This document shows, piece by piece, positions 39,589 through 50,302 of a stretch of 64,000 nucleotides of DNA. The stretch covers positions 1,491,001 to 1,555,000 of the forward strand of contig JAWQEG010001559.1 in assembly GCA_033782935.1 (NCBI GenBank), in the 5' to 3' direction. The translations under genes and the position numbers were made by a program. Every line of letters begins with the position of its first letter. The first letter of the stretch is position 1. This DNA comes from Petrolisthes cinctipes (taxonomy: Eukaryota > Arthropoda > Malacostraca > Decapoda > Porcellanidae). The notes under the pieces are model-generated. The model was given only the letters and a program-made list of their open reading frames with translations. It ran no database searches and had not been told where the DNA came from.

Positions 39589-42500
39589 TCTTCGCGCTAA
39601 CCATACTCCAATGGAACTGTCGAAGTCTTAGAGCTAGATTAAATGAACTTAAACTTTTGGCTTGTTCTTACGCTGCCGATATTATTGCCCTTCAGGAAAC
39701 TCATCTGAACGACCAAGTCGAAGACGAGGTTGTTCAGCTTCGGAACTACAAGTTAATTAGGAGGGACCGTGGGGGGAGGGGTGGAGGTGGAGTGGCAATC
39801 TACATCCGCCATAACCTCCCTTTCACTGATGTGCCCTGTAATTTTCCTCTGGAAAGTGTCGCTTGCAGAGTAAAATTCGGTGGCACCTACCTGACTATCT
39901 GTTCTGTCTACTGTCCTCCTGATACAGTAACTTATGATGATGTTTTTGATCTACAGGACAGTCTGCCCTGTAGAAAATTAATTGTAGGTGATTTTAATGC
40001 TCATCATACGTTATGGGGTTCCCTGCAGGATGACAGAAAGGGGGAACAGATGGCTAGGCTAATCAGTGATTCCAATTTGGTTCTTCTGAACGACGGTAGT
40101 CCGACGAGAGTTGATGATAATACTGGTAATTTTAGCGTTCTTGACCTATCTCTGGTCTCCCCATCAATTGCAGCCTCTTGCCAGTGGCTACCCATTGATG
40201 ACTCATTGGGAAGTGACCATTTTCCTATTGTGATTAAATTTAAAAGCGACACTATTAAAGAGCCTTCAGCACCTAAATTTAACGTAAAAAAAGCAGACTG
40301 GGTGTCCTTCACAAAGGGTGTCAATATTGAAATTGTTGGAGAAACCATTGATGATAAAGTAAATAATATTCAAGATAATATCTTCAAAGCCGCAATGGCA
40401 ACAATTCCTAAGACTTCGGTAGATAGCGCAAAGCATAGAGTTCCATGGTGGACGCCAGATTGCCGCAGGGTACTGTGTGAGAGGAATAGAGCCTACAGGC
40501 TTTTCAAAAATCGCATTAGTGATGAGAACTTTCGCAAGTATAAACTTGCGAGAGCTAGGGCTCGTCGAACCATCAGACAAGCCAAACGAGACTCCTGGCG
40601 ATGCTTTGTCTCTAGTATCAACAGTGAAACATCAATTTCCCAAGTCTGGTCCACTGTAAGAAAATTAAATAAGAAAAAAATATCTAATAAAATTAACAAC
40701 ATCACTTTTAATAACATCAATTATGACGAACCTAGAGACATTGCTAACGCCCTCGCCAGGCAGTTCTCTTTTGCTAGCAGCTCTGAAAATTACCATCCAG
40801 CTTTCCTGCCCATCAAGGAAGCATCAGAGCTGCAGCATATTGACTTTGCCACAGGAGATGAATTAGATTACAACAGTGATCTAACAATGCAAGAGCTTGT
40901 CCAAGCCCTAGGAGCCTGTAGTGGGACATCCCCAGGACCCGATGAGATTCGGTATGAGATGATAAAGCATCTTGATCATGATTCCATGGTCAAGATGTTG
41001 CAGGTGTTTAACGAGATTTGGAGGGGTCACACCTTTCCAAACTCGTGGCACTTTGCACATGTCATTCCCATACCGAAAGGAGGGGGGGACCCCAGATCGA
41101 CTTCATCGTATCGCCCTATTGCGCTCACAAGTTGCTTATGCAAGGTTATGGAACGAATTGTTAATCGTAGGCTATTGCATTTTTTAAATTCCAGGAATTT
41201 GCTGGTTGACGAGCAGTGTGGCTTCCGTAAAGGTCGCCAGACGCTCGATCAGCTAGTGAACCTGGAAGTTCAAATTCAAGAGGCATTTGCCAAAAAACAA
41301 TTTTTGATTGCAGTATTTTTAGACATTGAAAAAGCCTACGACATGACTTGGCGACATGGCCTCCTCAGGAAACTATATGCGATGGGATTACGCGGTAACC
41401 TGCCCTTTTTTGTTAAGAATTTCATTTCTGACAGAACTTTCTCTGTCAAGCTTTTTTCGGACACAGTCACTTTCTCGGACATATTTGTCCAGGCAAATGG
41501 GGTGCCCCAGGGGAGTGTTCTGTCTCCGACCTTATTTCTATGTATGATCAATGACATTCTACCAGCTCCTCCTCGAAATCTTAAATACTCACTGTACGCC
41601 GACGACTGTGCGATATGGCACTCCAGCTGTAATGCAGAGTTTTCGGCAACTCGGATCCAATTGGCACTGGATTTGATTCACAATTGGGGCCTCCAGTGGG
41701 GTTTTAAGTTTTCAGTAAGAAAGAGTGTAGGGGTTATTTTCACTCATAGGAAGAAGCCAGACGTCAGGCTGACTATGGGTGTCAACCCCCTACCTATTCA
41801 AAATTCGACTAAATTTCTTGGACTGCATTTTGACAGTCGACTGACATGGCGAGTCCATGTCAGTCAGTTAAAAATTAAATGTTTAAAAGCACTCAATTTG
41901 CTGAAGTGCATTTCTGGTACTCAATGGGGAGCAGATAGGAAGTCATTGCTAATGCTATATAAATCCCTGATTAGATCTAGAGTAGATTATGGGTCAATAG
42001 TGTATGGTTCGGCATCTGAGTCTGTGTTGAAAGGTTTGGATGTTGTACAGAATGCGTGTTTGCGTGTGTGTCTTGGAGCCCTACGTTGCACTCGAATCGA
42101 GCGTCTAGAGGTGGAGTCACAAGTGCCTCCCCTCCGATTGAGACGAGATCAACTACTATTAGTATATTGTGCTAAGAAATCCAGGGTGCCGAGTCATCTT
42201 CCCGGGAATGCCTTGCTACGGCAACAGCACCCGGGGGGCCATGGCGCTAGGCCCCTGGCAGAGGGACCGAGTCGTCCGTCCGGGAACCCCTGCGCCCCAG
42301 GGGGCACTGGCGTGAGGCCAATGGGGACCAGGCCCCAAGTTCAGGTACCCGGGGAGCCGAGTCATCCTCCCGGTAATGCCTTGGTGAGGCATTTGCAGCC
42401 GGGGGGCCATGGCGATAGGCCCCCGGAAGGGCCGAGTTATCCGCCTGGGCATCGCACGGCCCCGGAGGGTACTGGCGTGAGGTCCCTCAGAGCAAGACTC

Positions 42501-43508
42501 CACGACCTCGTAGAGTGTGTCGGTATAGAATTATCAACAATCGATTCCCTGGTTTTAGTAAATATTGCACCCTGGGTAACACCCCCCTTCACTATTGTGG
42601 ATTCCTGGCTGCCAGGGGTTAAATCCCGGGTGCCGGAGGTGGAGGTACACCAGAGGTTTCGTGAGATAATTGTTCAACATCTTTCATATTTCCATCTGTA
42701 TACCGACGGCTCCAAGACGGATGAATGTGTGGGTGCAGGTGTATGGTCGACTGAATGTCAGTTAAGATTCAGACTGCCGATTCATACATCTATTTTTCTT
42801 GCAGAACTATTTGCTATTAATAAAGCTTTGGATTTTGCCCTATCGACGACCCACGATAGGATAGTTATTTTTACTGATTCATTAAGTTCACTTCAAGCTA
42901 TTAAATCCTTAAATACAACTAACAACGAAATACAGGGTAATATCATTAGTAAGCTGTTTTGTGCCAATAAATCAATCAAGCTAATATGGGTACCTTCACA
43001 TTATGGTATCTATGGCAATGAACAGGCTGATATACTAGCCGGGTCAACTGTTGATCTGGACATTAGCATAGTCCGTACGGATCTCAGGTGTTTTGTTTCC
43101 CTCATTAAGTCTCGAATTCATCTCCTGTGGCAAAGGCAGTGGACCAGATTAGACATCAGAAATAAAGTAAGAACTGTTATTGAACCCTGGGCTACGTCAT
43201 CATGGCGTAGTCGCAGGGACGAGGTGGTGTTGGCCCGTCTAAGGGTTAACGCCACATGGTTAACTCACCTAGAACCCTATGTTAACAGAAATTTTCCCCC
43301 CATGTGCCCATCATGCACTTCCATAATGTCTATTAGTCATGTATTAATCTTTTGTAATAAATTTGAAAATCAAAGAATTAAAATTAAAAAGTATTTTCAA
43401 AGTAAAAATATTGCTTTCACCATCGAAAATATTCTATCAGATGATAAGAATATTATAAACAAACTGCTGAGTTTTCTGAGGGAGACAAAACTTTATGACC
43501 TTATATAG
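39579..43508 (+). CDS. Array LINE ORF2, unit 5 (mosaic, class C C-terminus)
   Basis: Full length with all catalytic residues. It carries the unit 4 markers Phe243 and Asn347, then from about base 40990 the unit 3 markers (TTGCAGGTG, GGTTATGG, His932 and the class C patch 43146-43412). So an exchange or conversion tract from a unit-4-like copy lies between ORF1 and about 40990. Confidence 0.93.
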   Translation, partial: TAIIFALTILQWNCRSLRARLNELKLLACSYAADIIALQETHLNDQVEDEVVQLRNYKLIRRDRGGRGGGGVAIYIRHNLPFTDVPCNFPLESVACRVKFGGTYLTICSVYCPPDTVTYDDVFDLQDSLPCRKLIVGDFNAHHTLWGSLQDDRKGEQMARLISDSNLVLLNDGSPTRVDDNTGNFSVLDLSLVSPSIAASCQWLPIDDSLGSDHFPIVIKFKSDTIKEPSAPKFNVKKADWVSFTKGVNIEIVGETIDDKVNNIQDNIFKAAMATIPKTSVDSAKHRVPWWTPDCRRVLCERNRAYRLFKNRISDENFRKYKLARARARRTIRQAKRDSWRCFVSSINSETSISQVWSTVRKLNKKKISNKINNITFNNINYDEPRDIANALARQFSFASSSENYHPAFLPIKEASELQHIDFATGDELDYNSDLTMQELVQALGACSGTSPGPDEIRYEMIKHLDHDSMVKMLQVFNEIWRGHTFPNSWHFAHVIPIPKGGGDPRSTSSYRPIALTSCLCKVMERIVNRRLLHFLNSRNLLVDEQCGFRKGRQTLDQLVNLEVQIQEAFAKKQFLIAVFLDIEKAYDMTWRHGLLRKLYAMGLRGNLPFFVKNFISDRTFSVKLFSDTVTFSDIFVQANGVPQGSVLSPTLFLCMINDILPAPPRNLKYSLYADDCAIWHSSCNAEFSATRIQLALDLIHNWGLQWGFKFSVRKSVGVIFTHRKKPDVRLTMGVNPLPIQNSTKFLGLHFDSRLTWRVHVSQLKIKCLKALNLLKCISGTQWGADRKSLLMLYKSLIRSRVDYGSIVYGSASESVLKGLDVVQNACLRVCLGALRCTRIERLEVESQVPPLRLRRDQLLLVYCAKKSRVPSHLPGNALLRQQHPGGHGARPLAEGPSRPSGNPCAPGGTGVRPMGTRPQVQVPGEPSHPPGNALVRHLQPGGHGDRPPEGPSYPPGHRTAPEGTGVRSLRARLHDLVECVGIELSTIDSLVLVNIAPWVTPPFTIVDSWLPGVKSRVPEVEVHQRFREIIVQHLSYFHLYTDGSKTDECVGAGVWSTECQLRFRLPIHTSIFLAELFAINKALDFALSTTHDRIVIFTDSLSSLQAIKSLNTTNNEIQGNIISKLFCANKSIKLIWVPSHYGIYGNEQADILAGSTVDLDISIVRTDLRCFVSLIKSRIHLLWQRQWTRLDIRNKVRTVIEPWATSSWRSRRDEVVLARLRVNATWLTHLEPYVNRNFPPMCPSCTSIMSISHVLIFCNKFENQRIKIKKYFQSKNIAFTIENILSDDKNIINKLLSFLRETKLYDLI

Positions 43509-44251
43509 ATTGATATAATAAAATGGATCCAATGGCTTAATGATCTTTGGCTATATGCCTCTGGTCGATAGCCAAGAAATCCAACAAGCAAGCAAAAAGG
43601 ACACATTATGCGTCCAGACTTTGTTCAGTCCAGACCTCGTCCTCTCTGTGCATAGCAACAACAGACACCAGTGCTGTTCGTGGAGTTACCTTGGTGTACC
43701 GAGGCCTCTTACCGGCAGTACTCTGTTGTTTCTTTGCCTTGGTAAAGTAATTAAGTAAAGTAAATTTGCAGCGTTTTGCTGCACTGCTGTGTACACCTTC
43801 AGTGATTTGTTTTTTGCTGGAGGACAACCAGTAGTTTATGGTAGCTAGTAGTTAGTTGTTCCCCACACCAGACCCGCAGCACTCACTGCCTCAGGGGAAA
43901 CCCTGTGGTAGGGGGGCCCAGTAGTCTGGTGCGTCATTTGGGCACCTCTTTTTCTTAAACTACTTTTTCTTCTATATTTTCCGTGCGACCTCCTGGGCCT
44001 ACGGTTGTCTCTTGGCTGGAGGTGGGTTCCTACTACACCACCCCTCGCATTAGGCAGGTTCGGTGGTGGGGAAGTTCCTTCCGCACAAACTCCGATCCCC
44101 TAGCTGGTACTGGAGAACGCCGCCAGGCTACCGCTAGGGGGGGGCGAGTAAAGGTAACTTTTATTCCCTAAATTATTGTCCATTTTGGGGGTTGATACAA
44201 TAGTTCAGGGAGTTAGGTGAGTGTGCGAGAAGAGGGGTCGGACGTAGTCCG

Positions 44252-45616
44252 ATGCCCCGGATGGATGAACCCCCGACTAGCCTCCCTCCTCCTCAAGGAG
44301 GGAGGGTAATGACCAAGGACCAAACTAGGACAACGGCAGACAATAATGGAACCCCTACGGCAGACAGACAAAGACAATCTGATGTTAAAATTCCTCCTAT
44401 GAATGCTCGCTATGTAAATATTAGATGTGTTGATGAGGGTCAGTCTCTCAAGAATTTTAACCCCTTTATCGTCAAAAAGGTCCTTGATGGTCAAGTGGGT
44501 GGCAGTCTTGCTGCTGCTAACAAGTTGCGTGATGGTAGTATCCTGGTAAAAGTACTGAAGGCATCCCAGGTTAAGGATCTCCTTAAACTGACGCAAATTC
44601 ATAACTTTAAGGTGAAAGCCACCATTCCAGTGGGGCCGAATACCTGTAAGGGCGTCATTTTCCATAGGGATTTGGCCGCTCTGGATGAGGCTGAAATTTT
44701 GGAAGGAATGAAGGACCAAGGCGTTGTTGATGTACAAAGTATGACCAGGATGAGAGAGAACAAGAGAGAGAAATTTGGCTTGTGTTTCCTGACTTTTGCT
44801 TCAGCCCAGATTCCGGAAACTGTAAAGATTGGATATGAAATTGTTCACGTTAGACCATACATTCAGAAACCGATGCGTTGTTTCCGTTGCCAGAAATTCG
44901 GACACACAGCATTGAGGTGCTTTAATAAAGATTCATTCACTTGTGGTAAATGTGCAGGTAGACACGAGACTGAGTTGTGTTCAGAGACAGTCTTCAGGTG
45001 TGCTAATTGTGGCGGCCCCCACCAGGCAAGTGCAGGTGACTGCAGGAGCCTTAAAGTGGAGACTGAAGCAATGGCATACATGAGGGCTCATGATGTTAGT
45101 TATGGTGAGGCAAAGAGGAAGGTGGAGGGGGTTAACCAAACTCCCACAGTTTCCTATGCTGCAGCTATAACTGGCACCACTGCTCCTGTAACTACAACAA
45201 ATGTTAACGTGGCTATCCAAGCTAAAGATAATGAAATTAAAGACTTGAAGGATACTGTAAACAAATTAACGTTGCTAGTAGAAAGTTTGACAAAGAAATT
45301 AGAAGTTGTTGAATCAACCCAGCAAAAGAAGCACCACAAAGCTGATGATACCGTATCAGCTTCAAAATCTCATGTTCTCGCTCAGGTGACTCCCATGAAG
45401 CCTACATCCGGGAGTCGTCCGGTTCGTCGCGAGACGAGCCGTTCGAGGACTGGCTCTGTACCTCATGGAGAGGAACAGGCGATGGAGACTACCGTCGCGA
45501 AACCTGCCCGCGGGAGGTCCCCGGGAAGTGCAGAGGAGGAAGAGGGTCTTCCCTCCCAGCACAAAAAGGTTCGGCCAGACGAACAAGGCTCCAAGAAACC
45601 CCATAAACAGCGATAA
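44252..45616 (+). CDS. Array LINE ORF1, unit 6
   Basis: 454 residues, intact. Same as unit 4 except Tyr276 instead of His. It shares the Thr28 change that removes the third possible start. Confidence 0.92.
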   Translation: MPRMDEPPTSLPPPQGGRVMTKDQTRTTADNNGTPTADRQRQSDVKIPPMNARYVNIRCVDEGQSLKNFNPFIVKKVLDGQVGGSLAAANKLRDGSILVKVLKASQVKDLLKLTQIHNFKVKATIPVGPNTCKGVIFHRDLAALDEAEILEGMKDQGVVDVQSMTRMRENKREKFGLCFLTFASAQIPETVKIGYEIVHVRPYIQKPMRCFRCQKFGHTALRCFNKDSFTCGKCAGRHETELCSETVFRCANCGGPHQASAGDCRSLKVETEAMAYMRAHDVSYGEAKRKVEGVNQTPTVSYAAAITGTTAPVTTTNVNVAIQAKDNEIKDLKDTVNKLTLLVESLTKKLEVVESTQQKKHHKADDTVSASKSHVLAQVTPMKPTSGSRPVRRETSRSRTGSVPHGEEQAMETTVAKPARGRSPGSAEEEEGLPSQHKKVRPDEQGSKKPHKQR

Positions 45617-48600
45617 TCTTCGCGCTAACCATACTCCAATGGAACTGTCGAAGTCTTAGAGCTAGATTAAATGAACTTAAACTTTTGGCTTGTTCTTACG
45701 CTGCCGATATTATTGCCCTTCAGGAAACTCATCTGAACGACCAAGTCGAAGACGAGGTTGTTCAGCTTCGGAACTACAAGTTAATTAGGAGGGACCGTGG
45801 GGGGAGGGGTGGAGGTGGAGTGGCAATCTACATCCGCCATAACCTCCCTTTCACTGATGTGCCCTGTAATTTTCCTCTGGAAAGTGTCGCTTGCAGAGTA
45901 AAATTCGGTGGCACCTACCTGACTATCTGTTCTGTCTACTGTCCTCCTGATACAGTAACTTATGATGATGTTTTTGATCTACAGGACAGTCTGCCCTGTA
46001 GAAAATTAATTGTAGGTGATTTTAATGCTCATCATACGTTATGGGGTTCCCTGCAGGATGACAGAAAGGGGGAACAGGTGGCTAGGCTAATCAGTGATTC
46101 CAATTTGGTTCTTCTGAACGACGGTAGTCCGACGAGAGTTGATGATAATACTGGTAATTTTAGCGTTCTTGACCTATCTCTGGTCTCCCCATCAATTGCA
46201 GCCTCTTGCCAGTGGCTACCCATTGATGACTCATTGGGAAGTGACCATTTTCCTATTGTGATTAAATTTAAAAGCGACACTATTAAAGAGCCTTCAGCAC
46301 CTAAATTTAACGTAAAAAAAGCAGACTGGGTGTCCTTCACAAAGGGTGTCAATATTGAAATTGTTGGAGAAACCATTGATGATAAAGTAAATAATATTCA
46401 AGATAATATCCTCAAAGCCGCAATGGCAACAATTCCTAAGACTTCGGTAGATAGCGCAAAGCATAGAGTTCCATGGTGGACGCCAGATTGCCGCAGGGTA
46501 CTGTGTGAGAGGAATAGAGCCTACAGGCTTTTCAAAAATCGCATTAGTGATGAGAACTTTCGCAAGTATAAACTTGCGAGAGCTAGGGCTCGTCGAACCA
46601 TCAGACAAGCCAAACGAGACTCCTGGCGATGCTTTGTCTCTAGTATCAATAGTGAAACATCAATTTCCCAAGTCTGGTCCACTGTAAGAAAATTAAATAA
46701 GAAAAAAATATCTAATAAAATTACCAACATCACTTTTAATAACATCAATTATGACGAACCTAGAGACATTGCTAACGCCCTCGCCAGGCAGTTCTCTTTT
46801 GCTAGCAGCTCTGAAAATTACCATCCAGCTTTCCTGCCCATCAAGGAAGCATCAGAGCTGCAGCATATTGACTTTGCCACAGGAGATGAATTAGATTACA
46901 ACAGTGATCTAACAATGCAAGAGCTTGTCCAAGCCCTAGGAGCCTGTAGTGGGACATCCCCAGGACCCGATGAGATTCGGTATGAGATGATAAAGCATCT
47001 TGATCATGATTCCATGATCAAGATGTTGCAAGTGTTTAACGAGATTTGGAGGGGTCACACCTTTCCAAACTCGTGGCACTTTGCACATGTCATTCCCATA
47101 CCGAAAGGAGGGGGGGACCCCAGATCGACTTCATCGTATCGCCCTATTGCGCTCACAAGTTGCTTATGCAAGGTCATGGAACGAATTGTTAATCGTAGGC
47201 TATTGCATTTTTTAAATTCCAGGAATTTGCTGGTTGACGAGCAGTGTGGCTTCCGTAAAGGTCGCCAGACGCTCGATCAGCTAGTAAACCTGGAAGTTCA
47301 AATTCAAGAGGCATTTGCCAAAAAACAATTTTTGATTGCAGTATTTTTAGACATTGAAAAAGCCTACGACATGACTTGGCGACATGGCCTCCTCAGGAAA
47401 CTATATGCGATGGGATTACGCGGTAACCTGCCCTTTTTTGTTAAGAATTTCATTTCTGACAGAACTTTCTCTGTCAAGCTTTTTTCGGACACAGTCACTT
47501 TCTCGGACATATTTGTCCAGGCAAATGGGGTGCCCCAGGGGAGTGTTCTGTCTCCGACCTTATTTCTATGTATGATCAATGACATTCTACCAGCTCCTCC
47601 TCGAAATCTTAAATACTCACTGTACGCCGACGACTGTGCGATATGGCACTCCAGCTGTAATGCAGAGTTTTCGGCAACTCGGATCCAATTGGCACTGGAT
47701 TTGATTCACAATTGGGGCCTCCAGTGGGGTTTTAAGTTTTCAGTAAGAAAGAGTGTAGGGGTTATTTTCACTCATAGGAAGAAGCCAGACGTCAGGCTGA
47801 CTATGGGTGTCAACCCCCTACCTATTCAAAATTCGACTAAATTTCTTGGACTGCATTTTGACAGTCGATTGACATGGCGAGTCCATGTCAGTCAGTTAAA
47901 AATTAAATGTTTAAAAGCACTCAATTTGCTGAAGTGCATTTCTGGTACTCAATGGGGAGCAGATAGGAAGTCATTGCTAATGCTATATAAATCCCTGATT
48001 AGATCTAGAGTAGATTATGGGTCAATAGTGTATGGTTCGGCATCTGAGTCTGTGTTGAAAGGTTTGGATGTTGTGCAGAATGCGTGTTTGCGTGTGTGTC
48101 TTGGAGCCCTACGTTGCACTCGAATCGAGCGTCTAGAGGTGGAGTCACAAGTGCCTCCCCTCCGATTGAGACGAGATCAACTACTATTAGTATATTGTGC
48201 TAAAAAATCCAGGGTGCCGAGTCATCTTCCCGGGAATGCCTTGCTACGGCAACAGCACCCGGGGGGCCATGGCGCTAGGCCCCTGGCAGAGGGACCGAGT
48301 CGTCCGTCCGGGAACCCCTGCGCCCCAGGGGGCACTGGCGTGAGGCCAATGGGGACCAGGCCCCAAGTTCAGGTACCCGGGGAGCCGAGTCATCCTCCCG
48401 GTAATGCCTTGGTGAGGCATTTGCAGCCGGGGGGCCATGGCGATAGGCCCCCGGAAGGGCCGAGTTATCCGCCTGGGCGTCGCACGGCCCCGGAGGGCAC
48501 TGGCGTGAGGTCCCTCAGAGCAAGACTCCACGACCTCGTAGAGTGTGTCGGTATAGAATTATCAACAATCGATTCCCTGGTTTTAGTAAATATTGCACCC

Positions 48601-49536
48601 TGGGTAACACCCCCCTTCACTATTGTGGATTCCTGGCTACCAGGGGTTAAATCCCGGGTGCCGGAGGTGGAGGTACACCAGAGGTTTCGTGAGATAATTG
48701 TTCAACATCTTTCATATTTCCATCTGTATACCGACGGTTCCAAGACGGATGAATGTGTGGGTGCAGGTGTATGGTCGACTGAATGTCAGTTAAGATTCAG
48801 ACTGCCGATTCATACATCTATTTTTATTGCAGAACTTTTTGCTATTAATAAAGCTTTGGATTTTGCCCTGTCGACGACCCACGATAGGATAGTTATTTTT
48901 ACAGATTCATTAAGTTCACTTCAAGCTATTAAATCCTTAAATACAACTAACAACGAAATACAGGGTAATATCATTAGTAAGCTGTTTTGTGCCAATAAAT
49001 CAATCAAGCTAATATGGGTACCTTCACATTATGGTATCTATGGCAATGAAAAGGCTGATATACTAGCCGGGTCAACTGTTGATCTGGACCTTAGCATAGT
49101 CCGTACGGATCTCAGGTGTTTTGTTTCCCTCATTAAGTCTCGAATTCATCTCCTGTGGCAAAGGCAGTGGACCGGATTAGACATCAGGAATAAAGTCAAA
49201 ACAGTTATTGAACCCTGGGCTACGTCATCATGGCGTAGTCGCAGGGACGAGGTGGTGTTGGCCCGTCTTAGGGTTAACGCCACATGGGTAACACACCTCG
49301 AACCTTATGTTAATAGAAATTTTCCTCCCATGTGCCTAGCATGCACAACAATAATGTCTATCAGTCATTTACTAATTTTTTGTATTGAATATGTAAACCA
49401 AAGAACTAAATTTAAACAATATTTCCAACGTAAAAATCTTGCTTTCACCATCGAAAATATTCTATCAGATGATAAGAATATTATAAACAAACTGCTGAGT
49501 TTTCTGAGGGAGACAAAACTTTATGACCTTATATAG
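45607..49536 (+). CDS. Array LINE ORF2, unit 6 (class A C-terminus)
   Basis: Full length with all catalytic residues. Although ORF1 follows unit 4, ORF2 lacks the unit 4 markers (it has Leu243, Thr347, Val132, Ile445). It has Lys1123 (NEKAD) beside the RNase H Asp1125, and Val1202. The patch 49174-49440 is class A, nearly as in unit 1 (CLACTTIMSISHLLIFC). Thus a switch in ancestry lies between ORF1 and early ORF2. Confidence 0.93.
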   Translation, partial: TAIIFALTILQWNCRSLRARLNELKLLACSYAADIIALQETHLNDQVEDEVVQLRNYKLIRRDRGGRGGGGVAIYIRHNLPFTDVPCNFPLESVACRVKFGGTYLTICSVYCPPDTVTYDDVFDLQDSLPCRKLIVGDFNAHHTLWGSLQDDRKGEQVARLISDSNLVLLNDGSPTRVDDNTGNFSVLDLSLVSPSIAASCQWLPIDDSLGSDHFPIVIKFKSDTIKEPSAPKFNVKKADWVSFTKGVNIEIVGETIDDKVNNIQDNILKAAMATIPKTSVDSAKHRVPWWTPDCRRVLCERNRAYRLFKNRISDENFRKYKLARARARRTIRQAKRDSWRCFVSSINSETSISQVWSTVRKLNKKKISNKITNITFNNINYDEPRDIANALARQFSFASSSENYHPAFLPIKEASELQHIDFATGDELDYNSDLTMQELVQALGACSGTSPGPDEIRYEMIKHLDHDSMIKMLQVFNEIWRGHTFPNSWHFAHVIPIPKGGGDPRSTSSYRPIALTSCLCKVMERIVNRRLLHFLNSRNLLVDEQCGFRKGRQTLDQLVNLEVQIQEAFAKKQFLIAVFLDIEKAYDMTWRHGLLRKLYAMGLRGNLPFFVKNFISDRTFSVKLFSDTVTFSDIFVQANGVPQGSVLSPTLFLCMINDILPAPPRNLKYSLYADDCAIWHSSCNAEFSATRIQLALDLIHNWGLQWGFKFSVRKSVGVIFTHRKKPDVRLTMGVNPLPIQNSTKFLGLHFDSRLTWRVHVSQLKIKCLKALNLLKCISGTQWGADRKSLLMLYKSLIRSRVDYGSIVYGSASESVLKGLDVVQNACLRVCLGALRCTRIERLEVESQVPPLRLRRDQLLLVYCAKKSRVPSHLPGNALLRQQHPGGHGARPLAEGPSRPSGNPCAPGGTGVRPMGTRPQVQVPGEPSHPPGNALVRHLQPGGHGDRPPEGPSYPPGRRTAPEGTGVRSLRARLHDLVECVGIELSTIDSLVLVNIAPWVTPPFTIVDSWLPGVKSRVPEVEVHQRFREIIVQHLSYFHLYTDGSKTDECVGAGVWSTECQLRFRLPIHTSIFIAELFAINKALDFALSTTHDRIVIFTDSLSSLQAIKSLNTTNNEIQGNIISKLFCANKSIKLIWVPSHYGIYGNEKADILAGSTVDLDLSIVRTDLRCFVSLIKSRIHLLWQRQWTGLDIRNKVKTVIEPWATSSWRSRRDEVVLARLRVNATWVTHLEPYVNRNFPPMCLACTTIMSISHLLIFCIEYVNQRTKFKQYFQRKNLAFTIENILSDDKNIINKLLSFLRETKLYDLI

Positions 49537-50302
49537 ATTGATATAATAAAATGGATCCAATGGCTTAATGATCTTTGGCTATATGCCTCTGGTCGATAGC
49601 CAAGAAATCCAACAAGCAAGCAAGCAAAAAGGACATTATGCGTCCAGACTTTGTGCAGTCCAGACCTAGTCCTCGTTGTGCATAGCAACAACAGACACCA
49701 GTGCTGTTCGTGGAGTTACCTTGGTGTACCGAGGCCTCTTACCGGCAGTACTCTGTTGTTTCTCTGCCTTGTGTAAAGTAATATAGTAAAGTAAATTTGC
49801 AGCGTTTTGCTGCACTGCTGTGTACACCTTCAGTGATTGGATTTTTGCTGGAGGACAACCAGTAGTTTATGGTAGCTAGTAGTTAGTTGTTCCCCACACC
49901 AGACCCGCAGCACTCACTGCCTCAGGGGAAACCCTGTGGTAGGGGGGCCCAGTAGTCTGGTGCGTCATTTGGGCACCTCTTTTTCTTAAACTACTTTTTC
50001 TTCTATATTTTCCGTGCGACCTCCTGGGCCTACGGTTGTCTCTTGGCTGAGCAACGGTATTCGCTTGGGAGGTGGGTTCCTACTACACCACCCCTCGCAT
50101 TAGGCAGGTTCGGTGGTGGGGAAGTTCCTTCCGCACAAACTCCGATCCCCTAGCTGGTACTGGAGAACGCCGCCAGGCTACCGCTAGGGGGGGGCGAGTA
50201 AAGGTAACTTTTATTCCCTAAATTATTGTCCATTTTTGGGGGTTGATACAATAGTTCAGGGAGGTAGGTGAGTGTGCGAGGAGAGGGGTCGGTCGTAGTC
50301 CG

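Larger units (their letters stand above)
37546..43593 (+). mobile_element. Array LINE unit 5, complete
   Basis: 6,048 bases with a two-copy AAGC tail as in unit 3. Most of the unit follows unit 3, with an internal tract matching unit 4 (see ORF2). Confidence 0.93.
43594..49625 (+). mobile_element. Array LINE unit 6, complete, 19-base 5' UTR deletion
   Basis: 6,032 bases, three-copy AAGC tail as in unit 4. The 5' UTR lacks 19 bases after CTTGGCT near 44018 (the other units read GAGCAACGGTATTCGCTTG there). The 5' UTR otherwise carries the marks private to unit 4. Confidence 0.93.
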
